Assembly (NCBI RefSeq): GCF_001659605.2
Contig: NC_035170.2
Span: 31,414,020 to 31,478,019, forward strand
Source of the DNA: Manihot esculenta
Taxonomy: Eukaryota > Streptophyta > Magnoliopsida > Malpighiales > Euphorbiaceae
Direction of reading: 5' to 3'
Length of the DNA: 64,000 nt
Below are positions 1 to 12,036 of the stretch, one piece after another. The position numbers and the translations under genes are program-made. Within the stretch, counting starts at the first letter, position 1. Each line of letters begins with the position of its first letter. Below the pieces are notes generated by a model. The model did no database searches and was not told where the DNA came from. It saw nothing but the letters and a program-made list of their open reading frames with translations.

Positions 1-1267
1 GCTATGGAAACAGCCTGTTGGGATATTGGAAGTAGGCATCTTGAGTGCACAAGGTCTTCTTCCAATGAAGATGAAGGATGGCAGAGGAAGTACAGATGCT
101 TATTGTGTAGCTAAGTATGGCCAGAAGTGGGTTCGAACTAGAACCATTCTTGACACCTTCAATCCAAAATGGAACGAGCAATACACCTGGGAAGTCTATG
201 ATCCCTGCACAGTTATAACATTAGGAGTTTTTGATAACTGCCATTTGGGAGGAAGTGAGAAACCAAATGCTCCCAGTGCAGCTAGAGATGCACGAATCGG
301 AAAGGTAAGAATACGACTATCAACCTTAGAAGCTTTTCGAATTTACACACATTCATATCCACTTCTTGTTCTGCACCCAAATGGAGTGAAGAAAATGGGT
401 GAACTGCAACTCGCATTTCGATTCACCACCCTATCTCTAGCTAATATGATATATGTGTATGGACATCCTTTATTGCCCAAAATGCATTACTTGCATCCCT
501 TCACAGTAAATCAAGTTGATAATTTAAGGTATCAAGCTATGAGTATTGTAGCGACGAGGCTTGGTCGAGCTGAACCACCATTGAGAAAAGAGGTGGTGGA
601 GTATATGTTAGATGTGGATTCCCACATGTGGAGCATGAGAAGAAGCAAAGCCAACTTCTTTAGAATCATGTCGCTTCTCTCGGGTATGATCTCCATGAGC
701 AGATGGTTTGTTGATGTTTGCCAATGGAAGAATCCGATCACATCAGTTCTGGTTCATATTTTGTTTTTAATACTGATATGGTATCCAGAGTTGATATTGC
801 CGACTCTCTTTCTTTACATGTTCCTCATTGGAATATGGAACTATAGATTTCGGCCAAGGCATCCACCTCACATGGATACAAAATTGTCCTGGGCAGAAGC
901 AGTGCACCCAGATGAACTTGACGAGGAATTCGACACATTTCCAACTTCCAGACCCCAAGATATAGTTCGGATGAGGTATGATAGGCTTAGAAGTGTTGCA
1001 GGTAGGATCCAAACAGTAGTGGGTGACATTGCAACACAAGGGGAGAGGTTGGGGTCTCTACTCAGCTGGAGGGACCCAAGAGCAACCAGTCTTTTTATTA
1101 TGTTCTGTCTTTGTGCTGCTGTGGTGCTCTATGTAACACCATTTCGAGTGGTGGCTCTAGTTGCCGGTCTGTATTATCTACGACACCCTAGGTTTCGAAG
1201 CAAGCTACCTTCAGTGCCTGGTAATTTCTTCAAGAGATTGCCAGCCAGGACAGACAGCTTATTATAA
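1..1267 (+). CDS. MCTP/FTIP-type multiple C2 domain and transmembrane protein, 3' part
   Basis: The reading frame is open from base 2 to the TAA at 1265-1267, so the gene begins left of the window; 421 C-terminal residues are visible with no intron, as is common in this family. Residues 1-130 are a C2 domain (the last one), starting LWKQPVGILEVGIL and including TDAYCVAKYGQKW. The rest is the plant phosphoribosyltransferase C-terminal (PRT_C) region with two hydrophobic membrane clusters, near residues 240-275 and 360-385. It ends in RLPARTDSLL, typical of the FTIP/QUIRKY group. Family members bind phospholipid and sit at the ER and plasmodesmata as tethers; FTIP1 helps move the florigen FT. 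Which paralogue this is cannot be told from the C-terminus. A polyadenylation-like AATAAA lies at 1338-1343. Confidence 0.93.
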   Translation, partial: LWKQPVGILEVGILSAQGLLPMKMKDGRGSTDAYCVAKYGQKWVRTRTILDTFNPKWNEQYTWEVYDPCTVITLGVFDNCHLGGSEKPNAPSAARDARIGKVRIRLSTLEAFRIYTHSYPLLVLHPNGVKKMGELQLAFRFTTLSLANMIYVYGHPLLPKMHYLHPFTVNQVDNLRYQAMSIVATRLGRAEPPLRKEVVEYMLDVDSHMWSMRRSKANFFRIMSLLSGMISMSRWFVDVCQWKNPITSVLVHILFLILIWYPELILPTLFLYMFLIGIWNYRFRPRHPPHMDTKLSWAEAVHPDELDEEFDTFPTSRPQDIVRMRYDRLRSVAGRIQTVVGDIATQGERLGSLLSWRDPRATSLFIMFCLCAAVVLYVTPFRVVALVAGLYYLRHPRFRSKLPSVPGNFFKRLPARTDSLL

Positions 1268-1985
1268 TGTACTTCCTACTTTGTTGCCTGCTTTTTTTCA
1301 TTTCTCTAACCTAGATACTGTGACTTCGTAAGTTTTAAATAAATGATCTGTTTGAAATTTTTTCCTTCATCACCATACAGCAGCGTAGAAAAGACGTGAA
1401 GCCTTCATTCATGTGAAATTACACCTGGTTTAATAGATCATAGAAGTCCAATTTAATATGAGCTGTTGATCATGATTTGTTACAGCATTAAGGCCTGTTT
1501 GCTACAAAACCTTTACAATATGTAATTTCAACATTCACTGACAATACAAGGCATAACAATCAACTACACCAAACCAATCACAACAGACGAAGACAAAATG
1601 ACCATAAACTAAGAAGATTGTTTGCAAAAAATCATCAAAATCACAGCATACATTTTAAAGTATAGCATATCGAAACATGATACGGAAAGAAAATTGTTTG
1701 CAAAAAATCATCAAATCACAGCATACATTTTAAAGTATAGCATATGGAAACATGATACGGAAAGAAATAATTCCCATATTGTATTAATAAATCAGACTAA
1801 TCAATAGTCTAAGCAACCACACTAACAGAAATGGGAACAAGAAAAATTCCATTGCACAATGCATTGCCATACACTTGAGGTTCATATAGCTGTCTATTGG
1901 CAAAAACGAAACAAGAAAACTGCTAAAACAAGGTTCAAACAAAATCCAGCAAAGTCATGGGGAACAATCCTAATCAGTTTTCCCT
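1268..1985. other. Intergenic DNA between convergent MCTP and RPL6 genes
   Basis: This holds the 3' flank of the MCTP gene and of the ribosomal protein gene. Apart from the tandem duplication at 1617-1767, I see no coding sequence or mobile element. Confidence 0.6.
1617..1767. repeat. Tandem duplication of a 75-76 bp unit
   Basis: Copy 1 is 1617-1692 and copy 2 is 1693-1767. They differ by a one-base deletion in an A run and a C/G substitution (tatCgaaac versus tatGgaaac). The near identity points to a recent duplication. The open frame across it is a by-product of the repeat. Confidence 0.9.
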
Positions 1986-3418
<1,433 letters not shown>

Positions 3419-3496
3419 TGCTTGGGTTAAAGGACTCTGCCTCTCTCAGCGTCTCTAGCTCTTAGAAAATGGGAGACTCAAAGCCAGAAATATGGG

Positions 3497-3560
3497 TTAT
3501 ATATGCGGCGTTTTGATAAAGAGATGGCTGTAACATGATTAAAAACCCTAGAAACCCTAA
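3497..3560 (-). promoter_or_regulatory. RPL6 promoter elements: TATA-like motif and two telo-boxes
   Basis: Reading toward the gene (minus strand), two telo-box copies (AAACCCTA at 3543-3550, AAACCCTAA at 3552-3560) lie about 130 bp upstream of the ATG, then a TATATAA-type motif at about 3497-3505. Telo-boxes are established promoter motifs of plant ribosomal protein genes. The assignment rests on motif and position. Confidence 0.7.
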
Positions 3561-4388
3561 GCGCTTGTGCGTGAGGGGGACTTTAAAGGCTGTGCGTGTG
3601 GAGGATTTGAACGGGAGGGAAATTTATTATTTAATTTTTAATTATTTTTATTATTAATAAGTCGGTATGTTTTTATTTTTTATTTTTGTGAATAAAATAA
3701 TAGAGATTTAAATAATGTAATAAACTACATAAAATTTTAAATTAAACTTGGGTTTAGATATTGATACCTTTTTTGAGCTAAATCAGTGAACGTTGATGGA
3801 AACCGTCAGTATAATACAAAGTCGTTGCTGAAACTCGTTAGGTGGCTTTTGGAATTTGCTATTAAGCTAAATAATTTGAACTCCTTTGATATTTCTTCTG
3901 AAAGGACGAGACATCTTCTACGCTAAAGTCATCCTCTTATTCCTTCTAGTATATTTAAATAGCCAATACCAACTTTCAATCCACACCTTTCGAAGCATCA
4001 TCTGCTTCATTTTCTTTGACCCCGACCTTCCCTTTAGACCGTCTCTTAACCACCTCCGTACGAGTCCTCAAGATGTTGAGGGAGGCTTCTTCCCTTTTCC
4101 TGGGAGCCGTGACTAACGTCTCTCCCAAGTAGCTTGTAACTTCTAGATGTATTGGAGCATTTGCTTATCGGTTAAGTTATTGAAATCTGCTTCATTGATC
4201 ATTAAAAGCGTATTTTGTCCACTACCAGAGGTGGAAAAAATAATGACGCCCTCATTGTTAGCAATATTAGTAGCAGCTCGTGAACTACCGATTATTTTGA
4301 GAGAGAAAAGAGAGATATTTCTTTCTACGAGGAAAAAGTAGGAGACTGGTCTTAATCCAAATGAATAGGAAGGATTCAATAAATTTTT

Positions 4389-4402
4389 CGGCAACGGAAC
4401 CA
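4389..4402 (-). other. Candidate primer-binding site of the truncated retrotransposon
   Basis: On the minus strand this reads TGGTTCCGTTGCCG and begins five bases after the LTR end (...ACA, LTR edge at 4408). A TGG start next to the LTR end is the normal placement of a tRNA primer site. It resembles the TGGCGCCGTTGCCG-type sites of Tat/Ogre elements. It fixes the element's strand as minus. Confidence 0.65.
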
Positions 4403-5040
4403 GATAATGTAGTCAAAAGATAAAGTTGTACTGTGGTTGACTAAATCTGCAAGAAAGAGAATGCGAGATGGTGGTGAGTGCCCACGGCAGCCACTACGAC
4501 GCTTAAATCAACATACTGGAGAAGAGAGTAAATGTAATGAATTATTTAGAACTTTTGTGTAAGAGAACAATATATCTTTATTTCTGTGATTATTTCTCTT
4601 TTATACCATAAGAAAATGGAGATAAATATGATATTTTTTGATAATGCAATAACGATGTGGCTGTAATACCCGGCTAGACTCCAGTATCGGAATTCCTACC
4701 GCCCGGTGGAATCTCGGATGTCGGAGACCTCTAGAAGGGGTAAAACCATGTTTTCATGAAATGTTTTAATGTTTTTGATGATTTTAAGTAAAGAGGAAAT
4801 GAGTTTTTGGAATAAAAATACCCTTGGAGGAAACTCAGGTTCGGCCGCCGAAACTCAAAATTCGGCCGCCGAAACTCAAAATTCGGCCGCCGAACATGCA
4901 TGCTTTTCGGGTGAGCCTTAGGCCCCCGAAGGCATAAGTGAGGGAAGCCCAGGTTCGGCCGCCGAACCTCAAGTTCGGCCGCCGAACATGGCATGCATGC
5001 GGGGGCACGTTCGGCTCCCGAATGTGGCCTGGCCAGCCAC

Positions 5041-5047
5041 TATAAAA
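5041..5047 (+). promoter_or_regulatory. TATA box of family A LTR
   Basis: TATAAAA lies within a conserved stretch reading CCAGCCACTATAAAAG. The minus-strand copies keep the equivalent (about 26187-26195 in the nested copy). This marks the likely U3/R border and supports the LTR reading. Confidence 0.6.
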
Positions 5048-6109
5048 GAGCCCCTTAGCCGAAATGGGCGAGCTTTCTCCCCATTTTCGGCCAAGGTGAG
5101 CCCTTCCGCCGTTCCTCACCATCCTTGAGTTCTTTCCTTCAAATCTTTCAAGATTTTCACAAGTTTTTACGTTGTTTTGAAGATTTTCGAGTTTAAAGCA
5201 AGTTTTGGAGCTTTGAGGTTCAAGAACTCAAAATCTCCCACCTCCGAGTTTAGGACGTCTCTCTCTCGATCTTCAAGAGGTAAGAGCCGATCTTAAGCTC
5301 ATTTCATGTTTAAAGTAAGTTTTATGCAAGATCTATGGGGTAGAATGCATGTTTAGCTCATAGTTAGGTTTTTTAGTTAATGTTATGTTTTGAGCAATGT
5401 ATGTTGGATTTGTGTTGTTGTTGTGTGTTGTAGTTGGGGTTTAAGTTAGTTTGAAGCCCCTAGGAGCCAATGTATGTATATTTGCATATTTTGGTTGAGC
5501 TAAATGCATGATTGGAAGTTTTGGAGGCAAATGTGCTTAAAGGAGCCAAGTTTCTGCCCTTTGGCAGAAACCAGGTTCGGCAGCCGAAGGAACTTTCGGC
5601 CGCCGAACATGGCTGGGGAGGCAGGCCTTTCGGCTGCCGAAGTTGCCCCCGAAAAGAGACTTTCGTCTCTGTCTGGGACTTTCGGCCGCCGAAGGTGCCG
5701 CCGAACCTGCCCTGTTCTGCCTTCCTTTGCATGTTTTTGCATGATTGTTTTGAGGTGTTTTAGGGGGTTTTTGGGGGATGTTTTTAGAGTTATGTTCTAG
5801 TTGATTGGTCCCTCATTTGAGTCCACCTGTGTAGGTTCGGACCCGAGGAACCGAGGACCCCAGCAGTGAGTTCAGCTGCTTCTGAGTCAGTAGAGCTTCA
5901 GCCAGAGGTGAGTAGAATAAACCTTATGTTTAAAGTAAATGAATTATACAATTGAGCATGTTCATGCATCATGAATGCCATGTGATGAAATAGGTTGTTT
6001 GCATTAGAATCCACGAATATGTTGCATTGCATTTATGATGTTGATGTGGATCGGTTATTGAATGATCCTTTAGTCCTCATATGATATGATGATGCTACGG
6101 CATGAGATG

Positions 6110-6230
6110 GTATGGAAGTCCAGGTTGTACCCATTCTACGTCCCTGGCACATTGGTATGTTATGATATGTTATGTTAAGAGAAAGACCGGTTGTACCCAT
6201 TCTACGTCCCGGCACTTTGGAATGTAGAGG
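6110..6230 (+). repeat. Two direct repeats inside family A LTR
   Basis: A unit containing GGTTGTACCCATTCTACGTC occurs twice, about 68 bp apart. The nested copy at 24138-26457 has three related units (around 24860-25000) in reverse orientation, so the repeat number differs between copies. Confidence 0.65.
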
Positions 6231-7083
6231 ACTATTGGTGACAATACCATCCGAGATGTGATTTGTTGTGATGTGTTGCATTACATGATGGCATGAAATT
6301 TTAAATGTTGTTTTTCTATTATTCTGCTCACTGGGCTCTTGTAGCTCACCCCTTTTCCCTAATCCCCCAGGATTGCAGGTACGGGCTAGACAGAGAAGTC
6401 AAGAAGAGTAAAGTCTTATGTTTGTAATAGTTAGAAAGTGGACATGATAAATTGTAAGATGATGTATAATCAAATAGTTATGTTATGTATAATGATATTG
6501 AGGTTTAGAAGTGTGCTTGACCATAATTTATTGTAATCCCTTATTGATACATGATCTTAATGTCTATTGATGTTTATGTTTAACCAACTCAACTCATGAT
6601 GTATCGCCCATTGGGGCATTGATGAGATCCCACAGAGGGGTCAAGTTTATGATTATGACTATGTTTAGTGCATGCACAGGTTGAGTTTGGTGTATGAGGA
6701 ATGAATGCCAGAAAAGTTTTTAATTTTTACGTATGATTGTTGATCATGTATGGGATTGAACAGGTTTACAGGTTTCATGTCAGGCTTGCTACGGGTCCCG
6801 GCGGCCTTAAGCCGATATGGATTCTAGCGCCGATAGCGGTCCGATTTTCGGGTCGTTACAGTGGCTGACTATTTTGATAAGTAATATCGCTAGATTGGTA
6901 ATCCTGTGATTACAGGTATAATGAGGATACGCTGGAGGGTGCCTAATAATGGTAACTCTGTGCCAAAATCGTGTGTTAAAAGTCTAGATTTTTCTTGTGT
7001 TTAAAGTCTAGATTTTTTGTCACGTGAACTTATTATATAGTGATGACTCACAACTTATATTTAAGTGATCCGACATCAAATAT

Positions 7084-7506
7084 GGTATGATATTTTATCA
7101 GTTATATATAAATTATATTTAACTATTTAGTTTGTTATTAGCAATTAGATATATACAACGATAAAATCAACATACCACTTAATTATATTAGTTTTATTTA
7201 ACCTCTATTACACATTATTTATAATTATTGTACTCAAAATTTAACTATTACAAATCCCAATATATTATAATGTCTCATAATTTCAATAAAAAAAAACTTT
7301 TGTGGCATATGCATAACAAAATATTTAATAAAATTATTAAATATTTATCGTGATATTATAAATTATTAATTTTATGATAATATTAATAAATAAGCATATT
7401 CTATATCAATATTAACTATAACTTATGTAAAATCGTGTATATGTATACTAAAATTAATAACATTAATTAAAGTTTATTACTTGAAATAACACATAAATAT
7501 AATAAT
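7084..7506. other. AT-rich non-coding DNA
   Basis: AT-rich sequence follows the retrotransposon LTR remnant, with no gene, long repeat or clear element end. Confidence 0.5.
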
Positions 7507-7789
7507 TGTAACGACCCGGAAATCGGACCGTTACCGGCGCTAAAATTTAGATCGGCTTAAGGCCGCCGGGACCAGTAGCAAGCCTAACATACATCCTGTA
7601 TACCTGTTAAATCCCATACATGATCAAATATAACCATAAAAATTTTGAACTTTTTCTTTCTTACTTAAAACCATATAATGCATGAAAACATTTTATAAAA
7701 ACATGATTTTACCCTTCTAGAGGTCTCCGACATCCGAAATTCCACCGGACGGTAGGAATTTCAATACCGGAGTCTAGTTGGGTATTACA
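7507..7789 (-). mobile_element. 283-bp internally deleted derivative of family A LTR
   Basis: It starts TGTAACGACCCGG and ends GGGTATTACA, i.e. the two ends of family A in minus orientation, joined after loss of about 1.9 kb of the middle. It is flanked by exact 5-bp duplications ATAAT (7502-7506 and 7790-7794), so this is its own insertion event and not a broken piece of a neighbour. Roughly 150 bp of each end remain. Confidence 0.85.
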
Positions 7790-9257
7790 ATAATTTAAAC
7801 TTCTAATTTTTTTTTTAATTGTTATGTACAAAAGGATAGCAAATGCATTATAATCAATATATAAATAAAATTATTTAGGAAAATTCATCAAAATTATTTA
7901 ATATTTTTATCCCAAAAAATAAATTTCAATATTATTAGAAATATCTATTTTTAAAACATGAATTTGTTGATTTATTATATAGACGTAATAAGACTTTTAT
8001 AATTAATTTAAATAAAAAATATCACCCACTTGAAAATTCAAATACAAATATACAGCTAAAAGGATTTTGTCTTATCGTTAATTATTTTTTTCTCATCTTA
8101 TTTTGTCTTTTTAATTTCTATTAAGCAGTGACAAATTAATAAAAGTAAATATGATACACAAATTGAAAAAAATATTTTTAATAAATTAATAAAGTTAAAA
8201 TATTTGATATGATTAATTAAATAAATAATTTAAATTATTAATTAAAACTTGTGGAAAAAAGTATGTGTCTCTGGGTGATGATAACAGAGTCGGGTCTCTG
8301 GGTACATGTGTTACTTAAGGTTGTCTAACAGTCAATTGACGATGGCTGATTATGAAAGGAAAAAAGCGTGAATATCAATCGAGCTTGGTACAAGTTTTGT
8401 GACACCTTTGTTTTCCTTTCTCAGTGTGGTGCAAGTGGCCAACAAGACAACGTTGTGAGCTGTACGCGAGCTTGCACAGACTCGGTGTCGATCAAGTTGG
8501 GTTCTGAAAGAGTATCCAAGTTTGCTTTGTGGTACATGTTCATCGTCTTCCTAGTTTCACGATGAAATCAGGTCGACTGAAGGTTTTGGACACGTGTATG
8601 GGCTTGGCAAGCGACATGTGAGTGGGGCTTCTTTGGTTTTAACTCTTTGCAGTTCACACAACTGAGTGCTATGTGTTGCTCATACATTTTCTGTCCTTTT
8701 CATTGGGGCAATACTAGCTTTTATCACTAATGGAGCCACTCGTCAACCTTCCATGCCTCCTGAGTTTGAAATTGTATTGTTAGTATATATATATATATTT
8801 GTGTAGTTGTGACTTTTATAAGTGACTCATCGTCTTTCTGCTGCTAAATGGTTTGTTAAGAGTTTTTATGACGATTTTAGTATGGAATTAGTAAGGAATT
8901 GAACAATCTCTGGTTGTAAAAACTCTTCAAGATATTCGCAGTGAATATATACCGTTAATAGTCTTTTTTATTGAAACAAAAAGTTATGGTACATATATTA
9001 ACAAAGAATTGTGTTGTTAGAGTTATAGTACATAATAATAGACTCAGTGGGACAAGCAAGAGGTTTATCATTATGGGAAAATGATTATGTTTTATTAACC
9101 ACTCGTATAGTGTCCCAATGTTTTATCGATTGTATCGTATAAAAAGCTAATACAGACTATCAATAGCATATGACTTTTGTATATGGCTATACTGACAGAG
9201 GTAGCAAAGCTACTTTATGAATAGATTTATAGCGGCTTAATACATTGTCGAATCTTC
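7790..9257. other. Non-coding DNA without recognisable features
   Basis: 7790-8240 is very AT-rich. 8240-8770 is of normal composition and holds one short open frame (8368-8565, 65 aa) with no motif I know. A short (AT)n run lies near 8786-8801. I see no supported gene. Confidence 0.5.
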
Positions 9258-11283
9258 TATGGTGCTGTATTGGGGACTTTAATGCCATTAGATGCCAATT
9301 TGATAAGGTAGAGGGTTGCGAAGTCCGATTTTCTCAAACAACAAGGTTTGATAACTTTATTCAATTTTATGCTCTTCTTGAATTGGCTTGGAAAGGTGCG
9401 TCTTTTACCTAGTTCAATAAGCATTTTGGTGATCAAAATTCAGCAATGTTTAGATTGTACTCTAGTTATTACAGTTTGGTTACAACACTTTCCTTATGCT
9501 CACGTCATTCATGAAACTTTATTGGAATCAGACCACCATCCCTTAATTTTGTTCCTTGACTCTGCTTTTACCACTAAGCATAAGTTTTTGTTTCGATTTG
9601 AATCTAAATGGCTAGCACACTCTCACTGCAGTGAAGTGATTCAGCAAGCCTGGACAACTCCTTATCGTGGTTTTTCTTTTGCTCGTAAGTTACAGGCATA
9701 TCGATCTAAGCTTAGTGGTTAGCATCAAACTCATTTTAGTCGAACCAAGCATAACTTGCACGATCTTCAACAACAGTTGGAAGATATTTATGCTCGGCCT
9801 TCTGATCTCATAATACAACTATTGAGGCTCACTTGCTTGCTAAGATCCATGAATTATGGCATTGTGATGAGTTGTATTGGAAACAACGCTCTCGAATACA
9901 ATGGTTGCAGGAAGGGGATAGAAATACCCGATTTTTCCACTTATCTACCATTCAATGTTGTCAGTATAATCATATTGAGCGCCTTCAGACACCATCAGGT
10001 GATTGGATAGAGTGAGTCGCGACTCTTCACTCTTTTATTAGAAATTACTTTTGCCAACTCTACACTGTTGGCTCTCTTTAGGGCTGTGATTAGGTTTTAA
10101 ATCATATTCCTTCCTGGTTACTCCGGAGCTTAATGCAAAATTGTTACCTCCTATCTCTGATGAGGAAGTGCGTATGGCTGTCTTCAACTAGGAGGTAATA
10201 AAACACCAGGACCTAATGGTTTCTTTGGCGTTTTTTATCAGCATAATTGGTGTGTTGTGGGGTCATCTCTTTGTCGTGTTGTACATAGCTTTTATAAAAC
10301 AGGTTATTTGCTTAAGGAGTTTACAAGATTAATATAGTCCTTATTCCGAAGTGCTATAATCCTATTGGAATTCACCGGTTTCAATCTATTAGCCTATGCA
10401 ATTTTGTTTATAAGGTTATTTCGAAGATCATTATTAATAGGTTAAAGTCATGGATACATTCTCTCATCCCTGTAGATCAAACTGCTTTTGTCCTTAGTAG
10501 GGCTATTCAGGATAATCTTGTAATTGCTCATAAGGTATTTCATTGTCTAAAAACATCTAGAAGTCGATTGTATTCAATGGCTTTGAAACTTGACATCTAT
10601 AAGGCTTATGACCAGGTGGACCGGTGCTTTTTGCATATAGTGCTTCTCAAAATGGGTTTTTCTACGTAATAGATACATATAATTTTGCTATGCATATTGA
10701 CTGTTAGTTTTTCTATTTTAATTAATGATGTTCCTTCTTCTCCTTTTATCCCTTCTCAAGGTATCAGGTAAGGAGATCCTCAGTCGCCATATTTATTTTT
10801 GTTTACTCTTTCATACTTATTATCTTTAGCATATGCTTGAGGTCTCCTTCATGGCATTAAAGTATCTCGATATGCTCCAGTAATCACTGATATACTGTTT
10901 GCAGATGATCCTTTGTTGTTTGCACTAGCATCTCGAGATGAGGCGAGTGCTTTGTTGCACATATTATATCTTATACTGCTGCTACTGGTCAATCTATTAA
11001 TTTTTAGAAGTTGCGTATCTTATTCAGTAATTGTACACCATTGAATTTGTGGCAGGATATTTTATCATGGTTTTCTACAAATGAGGTTGCTTCTTCTGAT
11101 AGATATTTGGGCTTGTCAGTGTTGTTGGAACGATCGCATCAGCAAACTTTGGCAACAGTGGAGGATCGAATACGCTCAAAGACTTAGTCATGGAAGCATA
11201 AGCTACTATCACATGTTGGACGTGCTGCAATGCTTCCATTGATGTTGGCTGGTATCTCTACTTATTTAATGTCAGAGTGTAAA
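9258..11283 (+). mobile_element. Decayed LINE (L1-type) retrotransposon, endonuclease and reverse transcriptase
   Basis: Reading across several frames gives, in order: an endonuclease end (WCCIGDFNAI at about 9258, then ESDHHPLILFL at about 9526), the linker signature WKQRSRIQWLQEGDRNTRFF (about 9860-9925), reverse-transcriptase blocks PGPNGFF (about 10210), YNPIGIHRFQSISLCNF (about 10350), ALKLDIYKAYDQVDR (about 10580) and a changed catalytic motif FADDPLLFA (about 10900), then the ERSHQQTLATVEDRI region. Stops and frameshifts occur throughout and the first ORF is missing. No poly(A) tail or target duplication could be fixed. The element is dead. Confidence 0.85.
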
Positions 11284-12036
11284 CGTTATAAGAGATAATA
11301 ATAAGGAATTCTCAGACTCTATATTAGAATGTGTTAACAACATCATCCCACTACAAGATCTTATTAATCGAGTATAGAAATAATAAAAAAACATATGTCC
11401 TAAGATTTTATATTCAGACTAATGAAGAGGACACCAAAGTCCTCTAAATAACATCTTTTGACTAAAATAGTCAATATTGATAAAGTATTATAAAGAGAGC
11501 CTTAAAGAAAATATTTTAATTTTATCATCTTTGATAGGAGAAGTATGAACGATGTTGAAAAGTATTAATTTGGCTTTTATTTTTGGTTTATCAACTATTA
11601 TTTATGAAACAAATTTATAAATTTTGTATAATACTGTTAGATATTTTTCAGGTTCCTATCATGAAAAATGAAAATATCAGTGACATTTATATTGCATATT
11701 AGCTCCTATTTACAACAAATTTCATTTCGCTATCTTTCCTGCAACTTTTATTGCAATATTTTGCTGCATTAAACATTCTTGTAATGCAAGTTTTTTACTG
11801 TTAAATTTTTTTTTTCAGAATAAGTTAATTTTTTTTAAAATAATTATTTTTTAAAGTAGATATCAATTAAATATAAAGTTTTATAATTTCATTTTTATTT
11901 GAAAATAAAATAATTTTAAAATAAATTGTCACGTAGGATACTGAGATAATAAGATAAACCTCATCCTTCGTCCCCTCTCCCCGCCCCGCCTGTAAACCCC
12001 CTCCTCTTCCCTTTCCTCTTTGCACGAAAGCTAGAT
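11284..12036. other. Intergenic DNA upstream of the plastid RRM gene
   Basis: AT-rich sequence; a pyrimidine-rich stretch at 11965-12020 just before the ATG is probably leader or core promoter. No element recognised. Confidence 0.45.

Larger units (their letters stand above)
4662..6860 (+). mobile_element. Solo LTR, about 2.2 kb (family A), with TTCGGCCGCCGAA modules
   Basis: The element begins TGTAATACCCGGCT and ends TTTTCGGGTCGTTACA, with TG...CA ends and a 5-bp TGTAA/TTACA inverted terminus. It is flanked by exact 5-bp duplications GTGGC (4657-4661 and 6861-6865), which together rejoin the LTR it interrupted. A TATAAAA motif at 5041-5047 suits a U3 promoter in this orientation. No coding sequence or second LTR is present, hence solo LTR. 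Seven exact copies of TTCGGCCGCCGAA lie at 4840, 4861, 4882, 4954, 4974, 5594 and 5681. Open frames rich in RRPN or FGGR peptides across it are products of these modules. Confidence 0.85.
3745..7083 (-). mobile_element. Truncated Tat-like Ty3/gypsy retrotransposon end (gag remnant, PBS, 5' LTR), split by a solo LTR
   Basis: This is a second, shortened copy of the element described at 17667-28563. Segment 3745-4394 matches 27285-28024 (gag remnant on the minus strand). Segments 4408-4661 plus 6866-7083 match the LTR of the large element; they were one LTR before the solo LTR 4662-6860 landed in it. A primer-binding-site candidate sits at 4389-4402. No second LTR, pol or target duplication is visible, so the copy is truncated on the gag side near 3745. 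Many stops interrupt the gag frame. Confidence 0.75.

Noticed and set aside
4731..5122. Open frames with RRPNFEFRRPN- or FGGRT-type repeats, also at 5460-5800, 23129-23510, 25359-25729 and 26110-26740
   Set aside because: They translate the TTCGGCCGCCGAA modules in different frames of the family A LTRs; the same DNA gives similar peptides on both strands.
4662..6860. Family A as a DNA transposon because of TGTAA/TTACA inverted ends
   Set aside because: The inverted match is only five bases, ends are TG...CA, duplications are 5 bp and a TATA box is placed as in a U3 region; a solo LTR is the better reading.
8368..8565. 65-codon open frame as a small Cys-containing gene
   Set aside because: No signal peptide, no motif, no second copy and no promoter evidence.
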